Assembly: GCF_900109645.1 (NCBI RefSeq) | Contig: NZ_FOBG01000001.1 | Span: 186,001-250,000 of the forward strand | DNA: 64,000 nucleotides | Direction: 5' to 3' | DNA from: Duganella sp. CF402 | Lineage (GTDB): Bacteria > Pseudomonadota > Gammaproteobacteria > Burkholderiales > Burkholderiaceae_D | Shown here: positions 56,624-64,000 of the stretch, piece after piece | How the letters are laid out: every line of letters starts with the position of its first letter | How positions within the stretch are numbered: position 1 is the stretch's first letter | Made by a program: the position numbers and the translations under genes | The notes under the pieces: model-generated | Databases searched by the model: none | Seen by the model: only the letters and a program-made list of their open reading frames with translations | Told to the model about the DNA's origin: nothing

Positions 56624-59434
56624 TTAGCCGGTGTTGCGCAGGCCCGCCGCAACGCCGTTGATCGACAGGTGGATGCCGCGATGCACGCGTTCGTCCGCCT
56701 TGCTTTCGTTCGACAGCGCGCGGTGGCGCTTGATCAGCTCAACCTGCAAGTGGTTCAGCGGATCCAGATAGGCGAAGCGGTTCTGGATCGAGCGCGCCAG
56801 CAGCGGGTTGCCGGCCAGGCGCTCGCTGGCGCCGGTGATGCTTTGCAGGATGTCCAGCGTGTTCGCGTGCTCTTCGGTGATGCGCTTGAAGATGCGCTCG
56901 CGCAGTTCCTTGTCCTGCACCAGCTCGGCGTAGCGCGAGGCGATCGCCAGGTCGGTCTTGGCCAGCACCATGTCCATATTCGACAGCAGGGTGGCGAACA
57001 GCGGCCAGTGCTGGAACATGGATTGCAGTTGCGCCAGGCGCTCGGCCTTGTCGCCGTCGGCGATCCAGCCGCCGATGGCGCTGGCGAAACCGTACCAGCC
57101 CGGCAGCAGCAGGCGGCATTGGCCCCACGAGAAGCCCCACGGAATCGCACGCAAGTCTTCGATGCGCTTGGTCGACTTGCGCGAGGCCGGGCGCGAACCG
57201 AGGTTCAGCTCGGCGATCTCGGCGATCGGCGTGGCGGCGAAGAAGTAGTCGGTGAAGCCCGGGGTCTCGTACACCAGGTTGCGGTAGGCCTTGTAGGCGC
57301 GGTCCGAAATCTCGGCCATCACCGCTTCGAAGCTGCGCAGCTGTTTCTGGTGCGCTTCGTCTTCCGAGGCCGGCATCAGGCTCGCTTCCAGCGTGGCCGC
57401 CACCAGCAGTTCCAGGTTGCGGCGGCCGATGTCCTTGTTGGAGAACTTCGACGCGATGATCTCACCCTGTTCGGTCAGGCGGATCTGGCCGTTCACGGTG
57501 CCGTGCGGCTGGGCCAGGATCGCTTCGTACGACGGACCACCGCCACGGCCGACCGTACCGCCACGGCCGTGGAACAGGCGCAGCTTGACGCCGGCTTTCT
57601 CGAACACTTTGACCAGATGGGTTTCGGCCTTGTACAGCTCCCAGTTGGAGGTCAGGAAGCCGCCGTCCTTGTTGGAGTCCGAGTAGCCCAGCATGACTTC
57701 CTGGATCTGGCCCTGCTTGGCGATCAGTTCCTTCACCAGCGGGATCGCCATCACGGCTTCCATGATGCCGGCCGCGCGCTGCAAGTCGGGGATGGTCTCG
57801 AACAGTGGGATCACCATCAGGTCCAGCTCTTTTTCGGCGATGCGCAGCAGGCCCAGCTCTTTTTGCAGCAGCAGCACTTCCAGCAGGTCGGACACGGTCT
57901 CGGTGTGCGAGATGATGTAGTTGCGGATCGCGCGCGCACCGTAGCGGGCACGGATCTCGCGCGCCGCGCGCAGCACGCCCAGTTCGGACACGGTCTCGGC
58001 CGAGTAGCTCACGTACGGCGAATTCAGCAGGCGCGGTTGCGCCAGCTCGTTCAGCAGCAGCTTGACCTTGGCATCCTCGTCCAGCGCGGCGTAGTCGGCT
58101 TGCACGCCGGACTTGGCGAACAGCTCGCCCAGCACGCGTTCGTGGATGTCCGACGACTGGCGCATGTCCAGCGAGGCCAGGTGGAAGCCGAAGATATCGG
58201 CTGCGCGCTTCAGCGTGGCCAGGCGCGGTTGCACCAGCACGCCGCCGTGGTTGGCGTTGAGCGACTCGATCAGCACTTGCAGGTCGGCCGAGAACTCGGC
58301 GGCGTCGGCGTACGGCTCGGCGTGGCCGACTTCCTTGCGCAGGATGTTGGTCGCGCCCAGCGCGCGCGCGGTCGAGGCCAGGCGGGCGTAGATGCCGATC
58401 AGGGCGCGGCGGTATGGCTCGTCGGCGCGGTGGTCGGAGGTGTCCGGCGACTGGTCGGCCAGCGCTTGCAGCTGCGGCGAGCAGGCGATCATCAGGGTCG
58501 AGATCGACAGTTCGGCGCCCAGCGTGTGCGCTTCCTCGAGGTAGAAGTCGAGGATGGTGGTGGCTTGGCGCGTCAGCGCGTGCGACATGGTGTTGCCGTT
58601 CACATTCGGATTGCCGTCGCGGTCGCCGCCAATCCAGCTGCCCATCTGTACGTAAGGCGCGTTGATCTCCGCGCTCTCGCCGTAGTGGTGGGCGATGTCC
58701 TGCTCGATGTCATCGTACAACCCTGGCAGTTCGCGCAGGAAGGTGATGCGGTAGTAGGACAGGGCGTTTTCAATCTCGTCGGCCACGGTCAGCTTGGAGT
58801 AGCGCAGCATGCGGGTCTGCCACAGGGTGGCGATGCGCGCGCGCAGCAGGTGCAGGTTGGCGGCGCGTTCCTTCGGCGTCAGCGGCAGGTCGCGCTCGGC
58901 CAGCAGGCGCGCGATATCGTGCTCGGCATCGAGGATGGATTTGCGCTGCACCTCGGTCGGGTGGGCGGTCAGCACCGGCGAAATCAGCGCCTCCTTGAAG
59001 AAGGTCGACACCGTGTCGGCCTTCACGCCGGCCTCTTTCAGCTTGCACAGCGCGAAGTTGACGCTGCCTTGCTGCGGGTTCGAGCCGGCCAGCAGGTGGG
59101 CGCGGCGGCGACGGATATGGTGCTGGTCTTCCGCAATATTGGCCAGATGCGAGAAGTAGGAGAAGGCACGCACCACGGAAATCGTCTGTTCCTTGGTGAG
59201 GATCTTCAGCATGCCGTCCAGTTCCTTGGCGGCGCCGGCGTCGGCCTCGCGGCGGAAGCGCACGGCGGTTTGCCGGATGGTTTCGACCACGGCGTAGACT
59301 TCTTCGCCTTCCTGGTCGCGCAGTACGTCGCCCAGCAGGCGACCTAATAAGCGAATGTCTTCTTTCAGAGGCGCGTCTTTGTCTACGCCCGGTTGTTCAG
59401 CAGTGAGATGCGTTGCACTAGATTGGTTTGCCAT
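56624..59434 (-). CDS. ppc: Phosphoenolpyruvate carboxylase
   Basis: A 936-residue anaplerotic enzyme that forms oxaloacetate from PEP and bicarbonate. Catalytic motifs are all present: [16 protein letters not shown] (catalytic His), [56 protein letters not shown] and the C-terminal RNTG. Length is normal for the family. It is divergent from hemC, with about 147 bases between the starts. It ends with a strong terminator. Regulation by allosteric effectors is expected from the family but not visible. Confidence 0.97.
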   Translation of the reverse strand: MANQSSATHLTAEQPGVDKDAPLKEDIRLLGRLLGDVLRDQEGEEVYAVVETIRQTAVRFRREADAGAAKELDGMLKILTKEQTISVVRAFSYFSHLANIAEDQHHIRRRRAHLLAGSNPQQGSVNFALCKLKEAGVKADTVSTFFKEALISPVLTAHPTEVQRKSILDAEHDIARLLAERDLPLTPKERAANLHLLRARIATLWQTRMLRYSKLTVADEIENALSYYRITFLRELPGLYDDIEQDIAHHYGESAEINAPYVQMGSWIGGDRDGNPNVNGNTMSHALTRQATTILDFYLEEAHTLGAELSISTLMIACSPQLQALADQSPDTSDHRADEPYRRALIGIYARLASTARALGATNILRKEVGHAEPYADAAEFSADLQVLIESLNANHGGVLVQPRLATLKRAADIFGFHLASLDMRQSSDIHERVLGELFAKSGVQADYAALDEDAKVKLLLNELAQPRLLNSPYVSYSAETVSELGVLRAAREIRARYGARAIRNYIISHTETVSDLLEVLLLQKELGLLRIAEKELDLMVIPLFETIPDLQRAAGIMEAVMAIPLVKELIAKQGQIQEVMLGYSDSNKDGGFLTSNWELYKAETHLVKVFEKAGVKLRLFHGRGGTVGRGGGPSYEAILAQPHGTVNGQIRLTEQGEIIASKFSNKDIGRRNLELLVAATLEASLMPASEDEAHQKQLRSFEAVMAEISDRAYKAYRNLVYETPGFTDYFFAATPIAEIAELNLGSRPASRKSTKRIEDLRAIPWGFSWGQCRLLLPGWYGFASAIGGWIADGDKAERLAQLQSMFQHWPLFATLLSNMDMVLAKTDLAIASRYAELVQDKELRERIFKRITEEHANTLDILQSITGASERLAGNPLLARSIQNRFAYLDPLNHLQVELIKRHRALSNESKADERVHRGIHLSINGVAAGLRNTG

Positions 59435-59581
59435 GTGTTAAGCCACAAAGAGATAAATGTCGGTGCATGGGCTTGTGGCCCGGTTCTGCGAGAAGGTGAG
59501 CGTGCTAAAATTTGTGATCTTAAACACGCGCGTATTACTGGCTTGCGCCGGTCAGCGTCAGCTACAGCGAAAGAACTGGTT

Positions 59582-60646
59582 TTGAAAACATCCGAATTGG
59601 TACAAAATCCCCCGTCCAGATTGGTGATCGCCTCGCGCGAGAGCCGCCTTGCCATGTGGCAGGCGGAACATGTCCGCGAACGCTTGACAATATTATATCC
59701 GCAGTGCGATGTCAAAATTGTCGGAATGACGACCCGAGGCGATCAAATTCTGGATCGCACCTTGTCCAAAGTGGGCGGAAAAGGCCTGTTTGTTAAAGAA
59801 CTTGAAGTGGCAATGGCCGAGGGGCGCGCCGATCTGGCGGTGCATTCGCTCAAGGATGTGCCGATGGAATTGCCGGAGGGCTTTGCGCTGGCCGCTGTAC
59901 TGGAGCGCGAAGATCCGCGCGATGCGTTTGTCTCCAACGATTATGCTTCGCTGGGTGAGCTGCCGGCCGGCGCCGTGGTCGGCACCAGCAGCCTGCGTCG
60001 CCAAGCCTTGATCGCGGCGCGCTACCCGCATCTCGTCATCAAACCGCTGCGTGGTAATCTGGATACACGTCTGGGCAAGTTGGACCGTGGCGACTATGCC
60101 GCCATCATCCTGGCCGCCGCCGGTCTCAAGCGCCTGGGGCTGCCGCAGCGCATCCGCGCCTTGCTCGATCCTGCCGACAGCTTGCCTGCCGCAGGGCAGG
60201 GCGCGATGGCAATTGAAATCGCCGAACGCAATGATGGCGTCGACCTGATGGCCATTCTCGCGCCGCTGAACCACGAAGCCACCGCGCAAGCCGTTACCGC
60301 CGAGCGCAAAGTCTCCAAAGTATTTGGCGGCAGCTGCCAGGTGCCGCTGGCGGCGTTCGCCACGACCGATGCCGGCAGCATGCACCTGCGCGCGATGGTC
60401 GCCACGCCGGACGGCACGCGCATCGCCAGCGCCGAAGTGCGCGGCGCCGCCGCCGACGCCGAAGCGCTGGGCGCGCAAGTGGCCGAGCTGCTGCGCGCGC
60501 AAGATGCGGAAGACATCCTGTCGTCCTGCCTGAGCGAAGCCGCCCAGGCCGAAGCCGACGCCCGCTCGGCCTCGCTGGCCGCCGACGCTGCCGCTGCTGC
60601 TGGCTCCGCTGCCGCTGGCGCCGCATCCGCCAAGCCGGCCGCCTGA
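59582..60646 (+). CDS. hemC: Hydroxymethylbilane synthase (porphobilinogen deaminase) HemC
   Basis: About 354 residues. I choose TTG at 59582 ([30 protein letters not shown]); the ribosome-binding site is weak, so the exact start is uncertain. It polymerises four porphobilinogen molecules to hydroxymethylbilane. Key motifs are [55 protein letters not shown] and the dipyrromethane-attachment Cys in [12 protein letters not shown]. The C-terminal 40 residues are an Ala-rich extension beyond the usual enzyme. It is the first gene of hemC-hemD-hemX-hemY, with 7 bases to hemD. Confidence 0.96.
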   Translation: MKTSELVQNPPSRLVIASRESRLAMWQAEHVRERLTILYPQCDVKIVGMTTRGDQILDRTLSKVGGKGLFVKELEVAMAEGRADLAVHSLKDVPMELPEGFALAAVLEREDPRDAFVSNDYASLGELPAGAVVGTSSLRRQALIAARYPHLVIKPLRGNLDTRLGKLDRGDYAAIILAAAGLKRLGLPQRIRALLDPADSLPAAGQGAMAIEIAERNDGVDLMAILAPLNHEATAQAVTAERKVSKVFGGSCQVPLAAFATTDAGSMHLRAMVATPDGTRIASAEVRGAAADAEALGAQVAELLRAQDAEDILSSCLSEAAQAEADARSASLAADAAAAAGSAAAGAASAKPAA

Positions 60647-60653
60647 CACCGGG

Positions 60654-61433
60654 ATGACCGGCGCCGTCGTCATCACCCGTCCATTGGCGCAAGCCGCGCC
60701 GCTGGCGGAGCGCGTTGCCGCGCTGGGCCGCACGGTGGAAGTGCTGCCGCTGCTGGAGATCTCGCCGCTGCCCGACCAGTCGGCATTGCTGGCCGCGCTG
60801 GCCAAGCTGGACCAGTACGCGCTGGTCGCCTTCGTCTCGCCCAACGCCATCGACGCGGCCTTCGCCCACATCACTGAATGGCCGGCTGGCGTAACGGCCG
60901 CCGTAGTAGGCGAGGGCAGCCGCGCCGCACTGGCCGCGCACGGCGTGCCGCACATCGTCAGTCCAGGAGACGCCGCCCAAAGCGACTCCGAACACCTGCT
61001 GCAAACGCTGGACCTGCAAGCCTTGAGCGGCAAGCCAGTCCTCATCATTCGTGGCGACAGTGGCCGCGAGCTGATGGCCGACGGCCTGCGTGCCGCCGGC
61101 GCGCTGGTCGACGTGGTGCCGGCCTACCGCCGCGCCGTGCCCGAGCTGACGCCCGGACTGGCCGCCACCCTGCGCCGTTTGCTGGCGCAGCAAAACGACT
61201 GGATCATCACCAGTTCCGAAGCGCTGCGTGGCTTGTGCGGCCTCCTGCGTCAGTTGGACTTGCAACACCCTGACGCGATGCAGCACAATAGCGTTGTAGT
61301 CATGCAACAGCAGCACTTGATTGTGCCGCATGCCCGTATTGCCGAAACGGCAAATAATTTAGGATTTTCCAAGCTAACGCTGACAGGATCAGGCGACGAA
61401 CGCCTGCTGGCCGCGTTACAATCATGCCTATGA
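60654..61433 (+). CDS. hemD: Uroporphyrinogen-III synthase HemD
   Basis: A 259-residue protein with the two-domain HemD fold: TGAVVITRPLAQAAPLAERVAALGRTVEVLPLLEISPL, LVAFVSPNAIDAAFAHI, VLIIRGDSGRELMADGLRAAGALVDVVPAYRRAVPEL and WIITSSEALRGLCGLL. The sequence is poorly conserved in this family, so context matters: it sits between hemC and hemX. It cyclises hydroxymethylbilane with ring-D inversion. Its stop overlaps the hemX start (ATGA). Confidence 0.94.
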   Translation: MTGAVVITRPLAQAAPLAERVAALGRTVEVLPLLEISPLPDQSALLAALAKLDQYALVAFVSPNAIDAAFAHITEWPAGVTAAVVGEGSRAALAAHGVPHIVSPGDAAQSDSEHLLQTLDLQALSGKPVLIIRGDSGRELMADGLRAAGALVDVVPAYRRAVPELTPGLAATLRRLLAQQNDWIITSSEALRGLCGLLRQLDLQHPDAMQHNSVVVMQQQHLIVPHARIAETANNLGFSKLTLTGSGDERLLAALQSCL

Positions 61434-62590
61434 ACGATTTGCCTACCTTACCTGATCCAGCGGTTTCGTCCGCGAAGCCCGCCGAGACCCCGCCAGCGTC
61501 GCCGCCTGCGCCGCCAGCGACGCCTGAACCGAGTTTGCTCGAAACTCTGCAGCAGCCGCAAATGCTGCTGGTGGGGGTAATCGTGCTGACCATCCTGCTG
61601 GCCGGCCAGACCTGGTCGTCGCACGCGCGCGTCAACAAGCTGCGCGAGGAAATGGCGCTGCGCCTGCAGAAAGGCGACGCCACCAATGCCGACACCGGCA
61701 ACCTGGTGCGCAGCGTGCAGGAGAGCACCAAGGAGCTGCAAGCCAAGGTCGCCCTGCTGGAAAGCAAGCAGCAGGAAGCGCAGAGCCAGCAACTGGCGCT
61801 GGAACAGCTGTACCAGGATCTGTCCAAGAACCGCGATGAGTGGGCGCTGACCGAGATCGAACAAGTGCTGTCGACCGCCTCGCAGCAGCTGCAACTGGCT
61901 GGCAACGTGCCGGGCGCGCTGATCGCGTTGCAAAACGCCGACCGCAGCCTGTCGCGTTCGGACAAGCCGCAATTCATCACCATCCGTCGTGCCATCGCGC
62001 GTGACACCGACAAGCTGAAAGCGCTGCCTAGCGTAGATTCGGTCGGCGTCGCCCTGCGCCTCGACAACGCCATCGCGCAAATCGACACGCTGCCGATGCT
62101 GGCTGATGAGAAGCCGACCCTGCCGGCGCCGCCAGAGAAGAAAGCCAAGGCCAAGGTCGTCCACGGCAAGGATGGCAAACCGGTCAAGCAAGAAGAAACC
62201 ACCAGTCCGTGGCTGCAAGCATTGCAAGACGGCTGGAACAGCTGGAGCAGCGAGATGTGGACCGACGTGCGCCAGTTGATCCGCGTGCGCAATGTCGATA
62301 CGCCGGACGCGCTGATGCTGTCGCCGACGCAGGCCTACTTCCTGCGCGAGAACCTCAAGCTGCGCCTGCTGAATGCGCGCATGGCGCTGCTGTCGCGTAA
62401 CGAAGGCGCCTTCCGTGCCGACCTGATCGCGGCGCAGGAAGCGCTGGTCAAATACTTCGACACGCGCGCCCGTTCCACCCAGACCGTGCAGGCGCTGCTG
62501 CGCCAGGTCCAGAGCAGCAACCTCGCGATCGAGATGCCGACCCTGTCCGACAGCCTGAACGCTGTGCGCAATTACAAAGCGAAGCCATAG
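61430..62590 (+). CDS. hemX: HemX, uroporphyrinogen-III C-methyltransferase-like membrane protein
   Basis: A 386-residue inner-membrane protein (ATG at 61430 overlapping the hemD stop; an in-frame ATG lies at 61424). A Pro/Ala-rich N-terminus precedes one membrane helix (MLLVGVIVLTILLAGQTW, about residues 45-62), a long coiled coil (RVNKLREEMALRLQKGDATN to LALEQLYQDLSKNRDEW) and the conserved HemX domain (EIEQVLSTASQQLQLAGNVPGALIALQNADRSLSRS). Despite the historical name, no methyltransferase motifs are present. It is probably a heme-pathway scaffold with HemY. Confidence 0.92.
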   Translation: MNDLPTLPDPAVSSAKPAETPPASPPAPPATPEPSLLETLQQPQMLLVGVIVLTILLAGQTWSSHARVNKLREEMALRLQKGDATNADTGNLVRSVQESTKELQAKVALLESKQQEAQSQQLALEQLYQDLSKNRDEWALTEIEQVLSTASQQLQLAGNVPGALIALQNADRSLSRSDKPQFITIRRAIARDTDKLKALPSVDSVGVALRLDNAIAQIDTLPMLADEKPTLPAPPEKKAKAKVVHGKDGKPVKQEETTSPWLQALQDGWNSWSSEMWTDVRQLIRVRNVDTPDALMLSPTQAYFLRENLKLRLLNARMALLSRNEGAFRADLIAAQEALVKYFDTRARSTQTVQALLRQVQSSNLAIEMPTLSDSLNAVRNYKAKP

Positions 62591-62591
62591 T

Positions 62592-63788
62592 ATGCGTTTA
62601 TTCCTCTGGTTAGTCGCCATGATGGCCGCCGCCATCGGCATTGCCGTGACGGCGCGCTTCAATCCGGGCAATGTGGTGCTGTTCTATCCGCCGCACCGCA
62701 TCGACCTGTCGCTGAACTTCTTCGTGGTGCTGGAAGTGGCGTTGTTCGCCTTCCTGTACGTGCTGATCCGCGCCTTCCGCGCCACCATCAAGATGCCGGG
62801 CAAAGTGGCCGCGTATCGCCAGCACAAGCGCGAGCGCGATGGCAACAAGGGCCTGCGTGAAGCGCTGAAAGCCCTGTTCGAAGGCCGCTTCGGCCACGCT
62901 GAAAAAGCCGCGCTGCGGGCCTCGGAACTGCCGGAAAACGTCGGCGTGGCCGCGCTGATCGGCGCCCGCGCCGCGCACCGCATGCGCCAGGCGACACGCC
63001 GCGACCAGTGGCTGAACAAGCTGGTCGGCGACAACAGCATGAAGACCGCGCGCCTGATGACCACCACCGAACTGCTGGTCGACGACCATCAGCCGGAGCA
63101 GGCGCTGGAAGCCGTGCGCGAGCTGAACACCAGTGGCACGCGCCACATCCACGCCTTGCAGATGTCCTTGAAAGCGCAGCAGCAAGCCAAGAACTGGCCG
63201 GAAGTGCTGCGCCTGGTGCGCTCGCTGGACAAGCACCGCGCGCTGCATCCGGCCCTGTCGTCGCGCCTGCGCGAGCTGGCCTATGACGATATGCTGTCGG
63301 ACGCCAGCCACGATGCCGAGTCGCTGCTGCGCGTGTGGTCGACCGTGCCGAATGCCGACCGCATCAAGCCGTACGTGGCGTGCCGCGCCGCGACCGCGCT
63401 GAACGCGCGCGGCCTGCATGATGAAGCCCGTGTGGTGGCGGAAGAATCGCTGGCCGCCGACTGGGACGACCGCGTGGTGCGCGCCTACCGCGAAGCTGCC
63501 GCACCGGCCGGTTCGCAAGCGCTGCTGATGCAGATCGAGCATTGCGAGAACTGGGCCAACGCCCGCCCGACCGACGCCGAACTGGCGCTGACTTTGGGTT
63601 CGCTGTGCCTGAAACAGAAACTGTGGGGCAAGGCCCAGCGCTACCTGGAGCAAGCGCTGTCGGACGCTTCCGATCCACGCATGGTGCGCGAATCCCACCT
63701 GAAGCTGGCGCAGATGCACGAAGCGCTGGGGCAGGACGCCGAAGCCGCCAACCACTACCGCCAGTGCGCACTGGCGACGATCCTCTAA
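62592..63788 (+). CDS. hemY: HemY protoheme IX biogenesis protein
   Basis: A 398-residue protein starting one base after the hemX stop. Two N-terminal membrane helices (LWLVAMMAAAIGIAVTARF and FFVVLEVALFAFLYVLIRAF) are followed by the HemY domain and a TPR-like region (LALTLGSLCLKQKLWGKAQRYLEQAL, ESHLKLAQMHEALGQDAEAANHY). This is the proteobacterial HemY of the hemCDXY cluster, not the Gram-positive protoporphyrinogen oxidase of the same name. Its 3' end overlaps the tail of a small minus-strand gene by 4 bases. Confidence 0.93.
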   Translation: MRLFLWLVAMMAAAIGIAVTARFNPGNVVLFYPPHRIDLSLNFFVVLEVALFAFLYVLIRAFRATIKMPGKVAAYRQHKRERDGNKGLREALKALFEGRFGHAEKAALRASELPENVGVAALIGARAAHRMRQATRRDQWLNKLVGDNSMKTARLMTTTELLVDDHQPEQALEAVRELNTSGTRHIHALQMSLKAQQQAKNWPEVLRLVRSLDKHRALHPALSSRLRELAYDDMLSDASHDAESLLRVWSTVPNADRIKPYVACRAATALNARGLHDEARVVAEESLAADWDDRVVRAYREAAAPAGSQALLMQIEHCENWANARPTDAELALTLGSLCLKQKLWGKAQRYLEQALSDASDPRMVRESHLKLAQMHEALGQDAEAANHYRQCALATIL

Positions 63789-63928
63789 TCAGCAGGCCGG
63801 TCTTTACCGGCCTGTGTTCTGTCAGGATGGTTTTTCTTCATGTAGCGCTTCACCAAAAAAATTGTCACTGCACAGGTGATGAGATGGACCACTCCAACGA
63901 GGTAGACATAGATATCCAAGGGCTTCAT
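63785..63928 (-). CDS. Small single-span membrane protein (47 residues)
   Basis: A short open frame with an excellent ribosome-binding site (GGAGG, five bases before ATG at 63928). It encodes MKPLDIYVYLVGVVHLITCA and a hydrophobic segment to about residue 26 (VTIFLVKRYMKKN), then a charged tail ending GKDRPAD. This is the profile of a small inner-membrane protein with a cytoplasmic tail. Its start overlaps the stop of the partial gene upstream (ATGA), indicating translational coupling. The stop overlaps the end of hemY, so a hairpin at 63793-63814 lies inside it. No function is recognised. Confidence 0.65.
   Translation of the reverse strand: MKPLDIYVYLVGVVHLITCAVTIFLVKRYMKKNHPDRTQAGKDRPAD
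63793..63814 (+). terminator. Hairpin after hemY (possible terminator)
   Basis: Perfect 9-bp stem CAGGCCGGT / ACCGGCCTG with a 4-base loop, five bases after the hemY stop. The following TGTTCT is only a weak U-tract, so termination is likely but not certain. Confidence 0.55.
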
Positions 63929-64000
63929 TCAGGCCTCCGTCCCGCAATTTGGAATAGCAGCAAGCCAAGTACTCCCGACGCAATACAAAGCACTATGCTT
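63925..64000 (-). CDS. 3' end of a membrane-protein gene cut by the window edge
   Basis: Only the last 24 codons are visible, and they read as a hydrophobic helix with a basic end (SIVLCIASGVLGLLLFQIAG then RRPE and stop). The stop overlaps the start of the 47-residue gene as ATGA, so the two are probably one operon. The identity cannot be given from this fragment. Confidence 0.45.
   Translation of the reverse strand, partial: SIVLCIASGVLGLLLFQIAGRRPE

Overview
The window looks like the chromosome of a betaproteobacterium of the order Burkholderiales, most likely an Oxalobacteraceae member of the Duganella/Massilia type. This is inferred from GC-rich coding sequence on both strands, a ppc gene divergent from hemC-hemD-hemX-hemY, phasin-like proteins, a PEP-CTERM protein, a KGG-repeat stress protein, orphan periplasmic binding proteins and a TonB receptor-based sugar locus. 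No rRNA, tRNA, CRISPR array, prophage or insertion sequence was recognised.

Layout. 0.1-3.1 kb: trmJ, a solute-binding protein, a hotdog thioesterase and an anchored lipase-like hydrolase. 3.2-8.4 kb: a PAS histidine kinase followed by a very large REC-REC-GAF-PAS-GGDEF-EAL-REC protein. 8.4-12.3 kb: an orphan LptA-like protein, a second solute-binding protein, a PHA-granule-type protein, a TetR regulator, a TPR-like protein and a LOG-family hydrolase.

12.3-30.1 kb is the accessory centrepiece: a locus for a uronate- and amino-sugar-containing polysaccharide, most simply chondroitin. It holds a PL8 lyase, a GH88 unsaturated glucuronyl hydrolase, a GH105-DUF4861 fusion, a TonB-dependent receptor, two MFS transporters and a LacI repressor. 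A converging six-gene operon (agaS, ROK kinase, kbaZ/agaZ, DeoR regulator, deacetylase, sugar porter) handles GalNAc-type amino sugars. Six near-identical LacI-type operators with AACGTT or ATCGTT cores lie before the gene clusters, so the uronate and amino-sugar halves are probably one regulon. In the model, the receptor imports oligosaccharide, PL8 and GH105 act in the periplasm, MFS carriers bring unsaturated disaccharide inside, GH88 splits it, and the GalNAc part passes through kinase, deacetylase and AgaS. No sulfatase, tagatose-6-phosphate kinase of PfkB type, catalytic aldolase subunit or unsaturated-uronate enzymes are in the window.

30.3-45 kb: a PEP-CTERM protein, a YgjP-type metallopeptidase, a modABC-modE molybdate cluster, a KGG protein, a phasin whose best start is out of frame across a 9-G tract, a CurA-like reductase, purU, yaeQ, a YcnI-type copper-protein homologue, an exported amidohydrolase, an Rpn nuclease with eight identical 12-bp repeats, an aldehyde dehydrogenase, an S9 peptidase and a DUF2807 protein. 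45-50 kb: a truncated RlmI-like methyltransferase gene, a divergent PilT-like ATPase, two c-type cytochromes, a DEDDy exonuclease and ProQ. 50-64 kb: a possible small RNA or attenuator, rpoD, a GH8 enzyme, a DUF899 protein, a GFA protein, a degenerate histidine kinase lacking its phospho-acceptor histidine, ppc, the hem cluster, and two small membrane-protein genes at the right edge.
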